Positions 26,045-34,993 of a DNA stretch of 64,000 nt are shown in pieces (within the stretch, counting starts at the first letter, position 1; each line of letters opens with the position of its first letter). The notes under the pieces are model-generated. The model was given only the letters and a program-made list of their open reading frames with translations, was not told the DNA's origin and made no database searches. Source of the stretch: DASXQK01 sp963757155 (GTDB taxonomy: Bacteria; Pseudomonadota; Alphaproteobacteria; Dongiales; Dongiaceae); NCBI GenBank assembly GCA_963757155.1, contig CAVWQS010000029.1, forward strand, positions 62,001 through 126,000, read 5' to 3'. Made by a program: the position numbers and the translations under genes.

Positions 26045-26575
26045 CTAGAGCTTCTCGACCTGCGAGTATTCGAGCTCGACAGGTGTCGCGCGGCCGAAGA
26101 TGGACACCGCCACCTTGAGCCGGCCCTTCTCCTCGTCCACTTCCTCGACCAGGCCATTGAAGGAGGTGAAGGGGCCGTCGCTGACCCGCACCTGCTCGCC
26201 GACCTCGAAAATCACCGCCGGCTTCGGCCGCTCGATGCCTTCCTGGACCTGGCGCTGGATGCGAAGCGCCTCGGCCTCGGTGATCGGCGAAGGCCGACCC
26301 TTGCCGCCGAGGAACCCGGTGACCTTTGGGGTGTTCATCACCAAATGCCAGGTCTCGTCGGTCAGCTCCATCTTCACCAGCACATAGCCGGGAAAGAATT
26401 TCCGTTCGGCGCTGACCTTGGCGCCGCGGCGCAGCTCGACGACCTCTTCGGTCGGCACCAGCACCTCGGAGAATTTATCGGCCATGCCCTTCTGCTGGGC
26501 CTGCTCGCGGATCGACTGGGCGATCTTGCGCTCGAAGCCCGAATAGACATGCACGACATACCAGCGATGAGTCAC
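26045..26575 (-). CDS. nusG: Transcription termination/antitermination protein NusG
   Basis: NusG binds RNA polymerase and links it to Rho or to S10 on the ribosome. The 176 residues have the N-terminal NGN domain (RWYVVHVYSGFERKIAQSIR) and a C-terminal KOW domain (VRVSDGPFTSFNGLVEEVDE) ending VELEYSQVEKL. It follows secE by 3 bases, the standard secE-nusG pairing. Confidence 0.98.
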   Translation of the reverse strand: MTHRWYVVHVYSGFERKIAQSIREQAQQKGMADKFSEVLVPTEEVVELRRGAKVSAERKFFPGYVLVKMELTDETWHLVMNTPKVTGFLGGKGRPSPITEAEALRIQRQVQEGIERPKPAVIFEVGEQVRVSDGPFTSFNGLVEEVDEEKGRLKVAVSIFGRATPVELEYSQVEKL

Positions 26576-26578
26576 GTA

Positions 26579-26776
26579 TCAGCCTCCGATTCCCAGCAGC
26601 AGATTCACGCCCTGGGCCAGGATGTAGTCGACCGCGAGAAAGAACAGCGAGCAGAACAGCACCATCACGAAGACCATGCCGGTTGTGATCACGGTCTCCT
26701 TGCGCGAGGGCCAGGTGACCTTGCTGATCTCCTGGCGGACCTGATGGAAGAATTCGACCGGAGCTACCTTTGCCAT
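26579..26776 (-). CDS. secE: Preprotein translocase subunit SecE
   Basis: SecE clamps SecY in the translocon. I chose the ATG at 26774-26776 (MAKVAPVEFFHQVRQEISKV), giving 65 residues with the amphipathic helix and a single transmembrane segment (TTGMVFVMVLFCSLFFLAVD). The longer in-frame start would run into tRNA-Trp. This is the short one-helix form typical outside the Gammaproteobacteria. Confidence 0.96.
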   Translation of the reverse strand: MAKVAPVEFFHQVRQEISKVTWPSRKETVITTGMVFVMVLFCSLFFLAVDYILAQGVNLLLGIGG

Positions 26777-26830
26777 GACCGTCCTGGTATTTGCCGCTGT
26801 TCGCCGTGTTGCCGTTCGTCGCCTGGCTTC

Positions 26831-26907
26831 TGGCAGGAGTGGAGGGACTCGAACCCCCAACCCCCGGTTTTGGAGACCGGTGCTCTAGCCAATTGAGCTA
26901 CACTCCT
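26831..26907 (-). tRNA. tRNA-Trp (anticodon CCA)
   Basis: The minus strand folds into a full cloverleaf of 77 bases including an encoded CCA. The acceptor AGGAGTG pairs with CACTCCT, the D arm is GCTC/GAGC, the anticodon loop CTCCAAA gives CCA, and the T loop is TTCGAGT. It lies between tuf copy 2 and secE, an arrangement common in proteobacterial tufB-secE operons. Confidence 0.97.
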
Positions 26908-26966
26908 ATTGCGCCGCCGCCTGCAACCCCGCCCGTTTGCAGCCTGTCCGGCCGCTTCTGTCTAAC

Positions 26967-28157
<1,191 letters not shown>

Positions 28158-28222
28158 GAACCTCGGTCCCTAACCCTCTATCCTATGCCAATCGCCTATC
28201 AGCCCGCCGACCGCCGCTCGAT

Positions 28223-28297
<75 letters not shown>

Positions 28298-28347
28298 CCT
28301 TTGATCGATCCGCTGGCCTCGCCGTCACCCATCCTCGAAAGGGTCGT

Positions 28348-28433
28348 TGGTGGAGGGGGAAGGATTCGAACCTTCGTAGGCCGAAGCCAACGGGTTTACA
28401 GCCCGTCCCCTTTAGCCACTCGGGCACCCCTCC
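28348..28433 (-). tRNA. tRNA-Tyr (anticodon GTA)
   Basis: An 86-base cloverleaf on the minus strand with encoded CCA and the long variable arm expected of bacterial tRNA-Tyr. The acceptor is GGAGGGG, the anticodon loop CTGTAAA gives GTA, and the T loop is TTCGAAT. It is the first gene of the tRNA-tuf-secE-nusG transcript. Confidence 0.97.
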
Positions 28434-28467
28434 GGATCCGAAACCCGCCGGGTTCGGCACGGCCCGC

Positions 28468-28497
28468 GATCTATCTGGATTTCTCTTTGTCTGTCAA
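28468..28497 (-). promoter_or_regulatory. Sigma-70 promoter for tRNA-Tyr / tuf2 operon
   Basis: The minus strand has a perfect -35 TTGACA (28492-28497) and a -10 at 17-18 bases (ATAGAT or TAGATC, 28468-28474), followed by a GC-rich discriminator GCGGGCC. This is the typical arrangement of a stable-RNA promoter. It lies about 35 bases before tRNA-Tyr. Confidence 0.7.
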
Positions 28498-28603
28498 CGC
28501 CCAAACGTAAAGAGGCAAGCCCTCCCTCGCCAACCTATCTACAAGGTCCGCGTCGAGGGTGCTTGCCTGAAGCACCAGAACCGTCGCTATACTACGGGCG
28601 ATC

Positions 28604-29434
28604 ATGCCGCCGCGCAAGCGCTTCCGACAAAAGGGTTTCACCTCCAACCCCCCGCCCCGCTCCGGCCCTGCCGTCGGCGGTAGCTTCTGGATATATGGTC
28701 ACCACTCCGTAACTACGGCCATCGCAAATCCACGCCGGCTTGTCCGCCGCCTGCTCGCGGTCGAGGCCGAATCCCAGCACCTCCCGGGGCTCGCTGGCCG
28801 AACGGTCGAGCGCGCGGATCCCGCGGCCTTGGCCTCCCTGCTGCCCCAGGGCGCGGTCCATCAAGGCATTGCAGCACTGGTGGATCCGCTTCCTCTGGTC
28901 GATCTGGGCGAGCTGCTGGAAGACCTTCCCGCCGACGCGCCGGCCCATCTTCTGCTGCTGGACCAGGTGACCGACCCGCAGAATGTCGGGGCCATCCTGC
29001 GCTCGGCCGCCGCTTTGGGGGCCTCGGCCGTGATCCTGACAGAGCGCCATGCGGCCCCCGAGTCCGGCGTCCTGGCCAAGGCTGCCTCCGGGGCCCTGGA
29101 TGTCTTGCCTCTGGTCAGGGTGGTCAATCTGTCGCGGGCCATCGAGGCGCTGAAGCAGGCCGGATTCTGGTGCCTGGGGCTGGCGGCCGAGGGCGAAATG
29201 ACCTTGGCCCAGTCCAAGCCCCCGCCGCGCACCGCTCTGGTGCTGGGGTCCGAGGGGTCGGGGCTGCGCCGCCTGACCCGGGAGCATTGCGACCAGCTGG
29301 TCCGCCTCCCGACCCGGGGACCTATCGATCAATTGAACGTCGCAAATGCCGCCGCCGTGGCACTCTATGAGCTGGTGCGAGCGAGCCCCGAGCCCGAGTC
29401 CCAGGGCTCAGCCCCCGCTCCGCGCTCCAACTGA
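28604..29434 (+). CDS. rlmB: 23S rRNA (guanosine-2'-O-)-methyltransferase RlmB (SpoU family)
   Basis: SAM-dependent 2'-O-methyltransferase of the SPOUT/TrmH class; RlmB modifies G2251 in the 23S P loop. The 276 residues start with a basic tail, then the substrate-binding domain (FWIYGHHSVTTAIANPRRLV). The catalytic domain has motif 1 VTDPQNVGAILRSAAALGAS, motif 2 LVLGSEGSGLRR and motif 3 IDQLNVANAAAVALYE with its knot. It is the first plus-strand gene, divergent from tRNA-Tyr. A related TrmH-type specificity cannot be fully excluded. Confidence 0.93.
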   Translation: MPPRKRFRQKGFTSNPPPRSGPAVGGSFWIYGHHSVTTAIANPRRLVRRLLAVEAESQHLPGLAGRTVERADPAALASLLPQGAVHQGIAALVDPLPLVDLGELLEDLPADAPAHLLLLDQVTDPQNVGAILRSAAALGASAVILTERHAAPESGVLAKAASGALDVLPLVRVVNLSRAIEALKQAGFWCLGLAAEGEMTLAQSKPPPRTALVLGSEGSGLRRLTREHCDQLVRLPTRGPIDQLNVANAAAVALYELVRASPEPESQGSAPAPRSN

Positions 29435-29445
29435 CGGAGTTTTCC

Positions 29446-29883
29446 ATGCGCCCAGCCCTGTCGCTTGCCCTCGCCCCGCTGCTGGCATTCGCCGCCCTGC
29501 TCTGCCTGCTCCAGCCGGCCGGGGCGCAGCCCACCGACGCCGACCGCGCCAAGCAGTGGTTCCTCGAGCATGACCGCGACCATAACGGCTACATCACCCT
29601 GGAGGAGGTCATGGGCTACGAGGCGAGGCTCTTCAAGCGCATGGACCAGGAAGGTGCTGGCCGGCTGCGGGAGGACCAGTATTGCGCCGGCATTCCCTCG
29701 ACCAATTCCGTCGAGCTCGAGCGCTGCCACACCCGTTTCAGCAAGATCGACGCCAATGGCGATGCCTACATCACCCTGGACGAGCTCCAGGATTTCTACC
29801 GCATCGTCCTGCAGACCGCCGATCAGAACCAGGACGGCAAAGTCACTTTGGCCGAGTTCATGGCGGCCACGGTCGGGCAGTAA
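29446..29883 (+). CDS. Secreted EF-hand calcium-binding protein
   Basis: The 145-residue product has a signal peptide (about residues 1-27, ending PAGA-QP), so it is probably periplasmic or secreted. Three EF-hand loops are visible: DRDHNGYITLEE, DANGDAYITLDE and DQNQDGKVTLAE, each with Asp, Asn and Glu at liganding positions. A fourth, degenerate region (DQEGAGRLREDQ) lacks good ligands. GGAG precedes the ATG and it follows rlmB by 11 bases. The physiological role is unknown. Confidence 0.85.
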   Translation: MRPALSLALAPLLAFAALLCLLQPAGAQPTDADRAKQWFLEHDRDHNGYITLEEVMGYEARLFKRMDQEGAGRLREDQYCAGIPSTNSVELERCHTRFSKIDANGDAYITLDELQDFYRIVLQTADQNQDGKVTLAEFMAATVGQ

Positions 29884-29902
29884 GGGGCACTTTCCTCGGC
29901 AA

Positions 29903-32062
29903 TCATGACTCGGCCGGTGCGCCGGCCTCCACGCCCGGCTTGCCGAGTGCCGCGGCGCTCTGACCGGCGCTGCGCGCCTTGATCGCCGCCTCGACTTTTT
30001 CCCGCACCCGCGGCTCGCGTGCCAGCAAGGCGATGAAATGGACCCGGTGCAGGGTCAGGAACAGGCAATCCGTCAGGGTTCGGACCGTGGCGGTGCGCGG
30101 CACATCTGCGACCAGTGCCATCTCGCCGAAGAAATCGCCGGCTTTCAGCACCGCCAGGCGCACCGGCGGGCGATCCGGCGGCTCGAGCAGCACTTCCACC
30201 GACCCGCGCGCCAGGATGTAGAACTTGTCCCCGGGATCGCCCGGGCGCATCACCTCGCGATGCTCGGGCATCCGTTCCGGCAGGAACAGCCCCGCCATCG
30301 AATCGATGGACTCCCGGCAGCAGTCGCTGAAGAAGTCGAAGCGCGCCAGGCGATCGGCGGTGATGATGGGACCTACGCCCTCATGCTCCTGCCCGACGCC
30401 CTCGACCCGGGCCCATAGTTGGTAATAGACCCCGCCGAGGGCGACCAGATCGGCATGCCGGCCGCGCTCGACGAGACGGCCGCGGTCGAAAACCAGGATG
30501 TCGTCGAAATCGCCGAGCCCCGTGGTGCGGTGGGTCACGGTCAGTACGGTATGCCGGCCCCGCAAGGCAGCGATCGAGCGATTGACGATCGCCTCCGAGC
30601 CGGAATCGAGCGCGGAGGTCGCCTCGTCGAACAAAATGATCGGCGCACCGCGCAGGAAAGCCCGGGCGATGGCGACGCGCTGGCGCTGACCGCCGGAGAG
30701 CCGATTGCCGCCATCGCCGACTTGCGTGGCATAGCCTTCCGCGAGCCCGCCGATCGTCTCGGCGAGCCCGGCGGCCTCGGCCGCCGCCGCGATCTCGGCA
30801 TCGCTCGCCGCGGGATTGGCGATCGCGATATTGTCGCGGATCGTGCCGCGAAACAGGGTCGGGGTTTGCGGCACAGCAGTGATCACGGCGCGGAGCGAAT
30901 CCTCGGTCGCGTTCTGAAGCAAGGCGTCGTCGATCAGGATGCTGCCCGACACCGGCTGGTAGAGCCGGGTCAGCAGCGAGAGCGCCGTGGATTTGCCGGA
31001 GCCGGAGGCGCCGACCAGCGCCACCGCGCTGCCGGCCTGGACGGTGAAGCTCACCTCGCGCAGCATGGGCTCGCCGCCGGGATAGGCGAAGGTCACGCGA
31101 TCGAACCGGATCTCGCGCATGATTCCGCGCAACGGCCGGGCGTCCGGCGGGTCGGTCATGTCGTCGGCCGAGTCGATGAGCAGGTCGATGCGCCCCAGGC
31201 TTTCGCTGCCGCGGGAGACGATGGGCAGGGCTGCCGCGATGCGGCCGACCGCGTCGCTGATATTCGTCAGCAAGGTGATGAAGGCGATAAGCAGGCCGGC
31301 GGTGATATAACCTTCGAGCGCCAGCCAGCCGCCGAACCCGACGACGATCACTTGCGTCACGCCGGAAGCGACCTGCGCCGAACGTCCTGCGGCGCCGATG
31401 TAGAAATGGGCCTTCCACGAGCGCTGGCCGAGCTGGGTCAGCAGATCGAGGAAGCGGCTGCCGAACTGCGGCTGGGCGCGGAACAGCAGCAAGGGCAGAT
31501 GACCCGTCGCCGCCTCTTCCGTGAGGGCCAGAACCTGGGCATTGGCCTCGCCCGCGCTCTTGAACCCCTCCGAGGCCCGGCGCTGGAAGGGCTTCGAGAT
31601 CATCAGCGTCAGGGGCACAGCGGCGAAGACGACGGCGGCCAGGCGCCACTCGATGGCGAAGAGGAGCAGGATCGAGGCCGCGACAATCGTGAGATCGAGC
31701 AGCAAAGGCGGAACCCCGCGAACGAGGGCAAGTTCGATGTTGCCGACATCGCTGCCCATGCGGTCGACGAGATCGCTGGGCCCATGGTTGCGATGGAATT
31801 GGGGCGATACCGAAAGCTGCTTCTCGAACAGCCGGCGGCGAAAGCCATTGCCGATCAGCGTGCCCAGCCGCGCCATGACGCGTTCCTGTGCCATCGCCCC
31901 GCCGGCGAAGATGACGAGCAAGAGGATCCAGACCCCCAGAGCCAAGGTGAGGGCGCGGCTGTTGCCGTGGGTGATGCCGTCATCGAAGATGACCCGGGCG
32001 CAGAAGGCCGTGCCCACCTTATAGGCGAGCTGCAGCAGGGTGGTGACCCAGAACAGCGACAA
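29903..32062 (-). CDS. ABC exporter (TM + ATPase) fused to a cyclic-nucleotide-binding-type domain
   Basis: Half-size ABC exporter. An N-terminal six-helix membrane domain (about 1-300) is followed by an ATPase with Walker A GASGSGKST (351-359), signature LSGGQRQRVAIARAF (455-469) and Walker B IILFDEATSALD. A C-terminal cNMP/Crp-like domain (about 575-700) has the phosphate cassette FGEMALVADVPRTATV. The only start in this frame is TTG at 32062. A more natural N-terminus, MKKFVGRAVAMMAAHPGP, begins at 32117 in another frame and joins perfectly if one A is removed from the AAA at 32061-32063. The substrate is unknown; the acyltransferase and flavoenzyme upstream in the operon suggest a lipid. 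Confidence 0.88.
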   Translation of the reverse strand: MSLFWVTTLLQLAYKVGTAFCARVIFDDGITHGNSRALTLALGVWILLLVIFAGGAMAQERVMARLGTLIGNGFRRRLFEKQLSVSPQFHRNHGPSDLVDRMGSDVGNIELALVRGVPPLLLDLTIVAASILLLFAIEWRLAAVVFAAVPLTLMISKPFQRRASEGFKSAGEANAQVLALTEEAATGHLPLLLFRAQPQFGSRFLDLLTQLGQRSWKAHFYIGAAGRSAQVASGVTQVIVVGFGGWLALEGYITAGLLIAFITLLTNISDAVGRIAAALPIVSRGSESLGRIDLLIDSADDMTDPPDARPLRGIMREIRFDRVTFAYPGGEPMLREVSFTVQAGSAVALVGASGSGKSTALSLLTRLYQPVSGSILIDDALLQNATEDSLRAVITAVPQTPTLFRGTIRDNIAIANPAASDAEIAAAAEAAGLAETIGGLAEGYATQVGDGGNRLSGGQRQRVAIARAFLRGAPIILFDEATSALDSGSEAIVNRSIAALRGRHTVLTVTHRTTGLGDFDDILVFDRGRLVERGRHADLVALGGVYYQLWARVEGVGQEHEGVGPIITADRLARFDFFSDCCRESIDSMAGLFLPERMPEHREVMRPGDPGDKFYILARGSVEVLLEPPDRPPVRLAVLKAGDFFGEMALVADVPRTATVRTLTDCLFLTLHRVHFIALLAREPRVREKVEAAIKARSAGQSAAALGKPGVEAGAPAES

Positions 32063-32148
32063 AGGGCCCGGGATGGGCCGCCATCATGGCGACGGCGCGG
32101 CCGACGAATTTCTTCATGGCGCCGTTCCCGGTCGTCTATCTGTAAGTG

Positions 32149-32859
32149 TCACGCCCCCTCCGGCCGCTGGGAGAGCGCACGCACGCTGTCTTCGATGCGC
32201 CTTGCGAGCTCGCGCGACAGCCGCCGCAAATCGCCGTCCCGGGGGATGCGCCCAGGGTCGATCAGGCTGCCCAGTCTCACCACGATTCGGCCGGGCCGCG
32301 GCAGCATTCGCCCCTTCGCGAGGATCTCGCCCGAACCCGCGACATGGACGGGCAGGATGGGCAGGCCCAGGGTGAGAGCCAGCAAGGCGGGACCCCGCTT
32401 GAATGTCGCCATGGCGGGACCCTGGCCGCGCGTCCCCTCGGGAAAAGCGATGAGCACATGACCGCCGGCCTGGAGGAATGCGCCGCAGGCCTCTGCCGTA
32501 CGCTGGAAACCATGCCGCTTCGGCCGGCGGTCGAAAGGAATCAGAGGCAGCAGCCGCTCCAGCAGCTTCAGCCGCAGCGGTTCGCGGAAGAAATAGTCCC
32601 GTGCCGCCAGCAGAGCGCAATCGGCGAAGGAGAGATGCGCCAGCGCCGCCATGATGGCGATACTGTCGAGATGGCTGCGATGGTTGGCGCAGATCAGGAA
32701 AGGGCCATCCTGCGGCGGCGACGTGCCGCGGACTGCCAAGCGGCAATAGGTCCTGAGGAAGAGCCGGCAGAACAGCTCGAAGCCGTACCGGCCGGGCAGC
32801 GCCGCTACGGCCGGCCGTACGGGGTCGCGATCCTTGTCGCGGAGCTGCCGGCTGTCCAA
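32149..32859 (-). CDS. PlsC-like 1-acylglycerol-3-phosphate acyltransferase family protein
   Basis: Membrane-associated acyltransferase of the PlsC/LPLAT family, 236 residues. The catalytic HxxxxD motif is CANHRSHLDSIA (near 57-68) and the acceptor-binding motif is AFPEGTRGQGPA. The family transfers acyl groups to lysophosphatidate or related alcohols. It lies between the alkyl-DHAP-synthase-like gene (59 bases upstream) and the ABC exporter, all on the minus strand, so probably one operon. The exact acceptor (glycerol phosphate, DHAP or lysolipid) cannot be read from the sequence. Confidence 0.85.
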   Translation of the reverse strand: MDSRQLRDKDRDPVRPAVAALPGRYGFELFCRLFLRTYCRLAVRGTSPPQDGPFLICANHRSHLDSIAIMAALAHLSFADCALLAARDYFFREPLRLKLLERLLPLIPFDRRPKRHGFQRTAEACGAFLQAGGHVLIAFPEGTRGQGPAMATFKRGPALLALTLGLPILPVHVAGSGEILAKGRMLPRPGRIVVRLGSLIDPGRIPRDGDLRRLSRELARRIEDSVRALSQRPEGA

Positions 32860-32918
32860 ATCGCGATCCGGGCGCCGGCACGGTTACCGCGAGACCGGAA
32901 GGGAGGCGACCCGGCCCA

Positions 32919-34688
32919 TCACGGCTGCCCCCCGCCTGCCGCCGCGCCTTGCGTGAGCGGCGGCGCGGCGACCTCGCGTGCTCGCGGTCCCGCCAGCCAA
33001 TCGGCGACCGTGAAGCCCGAGCCGAGCTTGCCCGGGTTCATGATGCCCTTGGGATCGAGGGCGTTCTTGACGGCGTCGATCATCGTTCCGGGTCCCACGA
33101 CACTTTCGGCCGGCAGCCAGGCGAGATGCTCATAGCCGACCGCGTGGTGGTGCGAGAAGGTCGCGCCATGAGCGGCAAAGCAATCGAAACCGGCGCGCTT
33201 GATGGAAAGATAGTGCTGCAGCTCGGCCTCCGTATCGACGGTGCCGTCCACGCCGCCGCGACACTGGAAGGCGAAAGTGAAGTAGAGCGTGGCACCCGCG
33301 GGATAGGTGTGGCTGACGTGGCAGCCGAGCTTGTAGCGGCGGCCATCCTTGCCCAGCGCCGCCGTGAGCGCCGCCGTGGCAGCGGAATAGAGATCCGGCA
33401 GCCGCGTCCAGGTGGTCGATGTCTCGCTGACGTCGCCGATGACGTCGTAGTCCATGAGGTAGTCCCGCACATGGGGGAAATCGAACTTCCCTTCGGCGAA
33501 GGCCTCACCGGGCCCGCGACCGATCGCGATCCCGCCATGATTTGCATAGACGCTTTCGGCGCGCGCCCGGCGCCAGCGAAGATCGCGGCGCCGTCCCTCG
33601 AAACCGGCGATGAGCAGGCAACTCGTATCCAACCGCACGCCCCTGACACGGGTGAGATAGAGCTTGGCCAGCCGCGAGACCGCCTCCGCGACAGCACCGC
33701 CGCTGCGCCGGAAGGCCGCGGTGAGCTGGGTCTTGACCGGATCGTTGAGCCGCGTCACCACCGGTGCATGGCCGAGACGGCGGCATTCGCGAATGGCTTC
33801 GATACCGCCGGCAAAGCTCGGGAAGAGATAGGCGCGGTATTCGCGATGCTCGGGTTGGGCCCGCACGCGCAGCGTCACCTCGGTGATGATTTCAAGCGTG
33901 CCCTCGCTGCCGATGCAGAGCCGGTTGGGATCCGGCCCGTTCGAGGCATGCGGCACATCCCGCGTCAGCACCATCCCGGCGGGCGTCGCCATTCGCAGCG
34001 ACAGCACCATATCTTCCACATTCCCATAGCCGTCGCTCAACATCCCGGAAGAGCGCGAGGCGACCCAGCCGCCGACCGTTGAGTACAGGAAGGAGTCGGG
34101 GAAATGCCCAAGGGTCATTCCCTCGGCAGCAAGCGCGCGCTCGAGATCGGGCCCCAGAATGCCCGCCTGGACGCGCACCGTCTGCGACAGTCGGTCGATG
34201 CCCAGCACACGGTTCATGCGCCGCAGGTTCGCCGTCACCACCATGCGTCGATCGGGGCGGTGTGACTCGATGCAGCCGGCGACGTTCGAGCCGCCACCGA
34301 AGGGGATGATGACCACGCCGTGGCGATCGGCGGCGGTCAGCAGCTGGCAGATCTCCTCCTCGCTCTCCGCGAAGACGACGCAATCCGGCGCGAAATCGAC
34401 CCGCCCATGACGCATGCGCCACAGATCCCGAGTGCTCTTGCCATAAGCATGCAGCAGCCGGTCTTCGAAGGCCGTCGACCAGCGCTCAGGCGGAAGTATC
34501 TCGGCGAGGCTTGTCAGGAACTGGGGCTCGGATCTAAGAGAAGGAAGCCGGATCTCGGCGAGGGGCACCGGTGCTCGGCGCGCCTGCCCGTCCACGACGC
34601 CGAGATGCGCCTTGAAATAGGGCCATAGATGCGGCCGGCCGCTTCCGTCGAAGACGTCGGTCTCCCCACCCCAGCCATACCATTTCAT
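32919..34688 (-). CDS. FAD-binding oxidase of the alkyldihydroxyacetonephosphate synthase family
   Basis: AGPS-family enzymes exchange the acyl of acyl-DHAP for a fatty alcohol and so make the ether bond of ether lipids. From the ATG at 34688 (MKWYGWGGETDVFDG) the protein has 589 residues. The PCMH-type FAD domain has IPFGGGSNVAG (near 128-138) and GWVASRSSGMLSDGYGN, then GSEGTLEIITEVTLRV. The C-terminal active-site region SHHHAVGYEH (His 513-515) matches the HHH segment of AGPS, and DPKGIMNPGKLG closes the flavin fold. An upstream start would add 29 unsupported residues. A different 2-hydroxyacid oxidase role is possible but less likely. Confidence 0.8.
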   Translation of the reverse strand: MKWYGWGGETDVFDGSGRPHLWPYFKAHLGVVDGQARRAPVPLAEIRLPSLRSEPQFLTSLAEILPPERWSTAFEDRLLHAYGKSTRDLWRMRHGRVDFAPDCVVFAESEEEICQLLTAADRHGVVIIPFGGGSNVAGCIESHRPDRRMVVTANLRRMNRVLGIDRLSQTVRVQAGILGPDLERALAAEGMTLGHFPDSFLYSTVGGWVASRSSGMLSDGYGNVEDMVLSLRMATPAGMVLTRDVPHASNGPDPNRLCIGSEGTLEIITEVTLRVRAQPEHREYRAYLFPSFAGGIEAIRECRRLGHAPVVTRLNDPVKTQLTAAFRRSGGAVAEAVSRLAKLYLTRVRGVRLDTSCLLIAGFEGRRRDLRWRRARAESVYANHGGIAIGRGPGEAFAEGKFDFPHVRDYLMDYDVIGDVSETSTTWTRLPDLYSAATAALTAALGKDGRRYKLGCHVSHTYPAGATLYFTFAFQCRGGVDGTVDTEAELQHYLSIKRAGFDCFAAHGATFSHHHAVGYEHLAWLPAESVVGPGTMIDAVKNALDPKGIMNPGKLGSGFTVADWLAGPRAREVAAPPLTQGAAAGGGQP

Positions 34689-34911
34689 GGTGCCCGGCAG
34701 CCCGGCGCTGCGACATTTGCCTGGGTCGGCAACCCGCGTCCCGCCGCTATCGCGCAATGCGCTATTTGGTTGCATATCTCACGCGATCTGGCTCGGCAAC
34801 CAGCTACCGATACTTCGATTTTGCGGAGATCGCGCCGGTTTGGCAATAGCGCTTATCCCTCAAACACGTTACCAAACCTATGATCGGCGCGTCGAGGCCA
34901 TGCCAGAGGCG

Positions 34912-34938
34912 TTGGATCGAGCCGGGCGCCGCTATACT
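34912..34938 (+). promoter_or_regulatory. Possible promoter before the B12-radical SAM gene
   Basis: The 305-base divergent gap 34689-34993 has no gene. On the plus strand TATACT (34933-34938) is a good -10, with TTGGAT (34912-34917) upstream at a short 15-base spacing. The predicted start would leave a leader of about 50 bases before the GTG at 34994. The short spacing makes this a weak call. Confidence 0.35.
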
Positions 34939-34993
34939 GTTTCGGGCATAAGTCCTGCGGCGGATGAGACGATGCACCTTTGAGGCGAGACGA

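Noticed and set aside
28592..29332. Minus-strand open frame opposite rlmB
   Set aside because: Antisense to a clear SpoU methyltransferase; no domains and Gln/Arg/Gly-rich translation.
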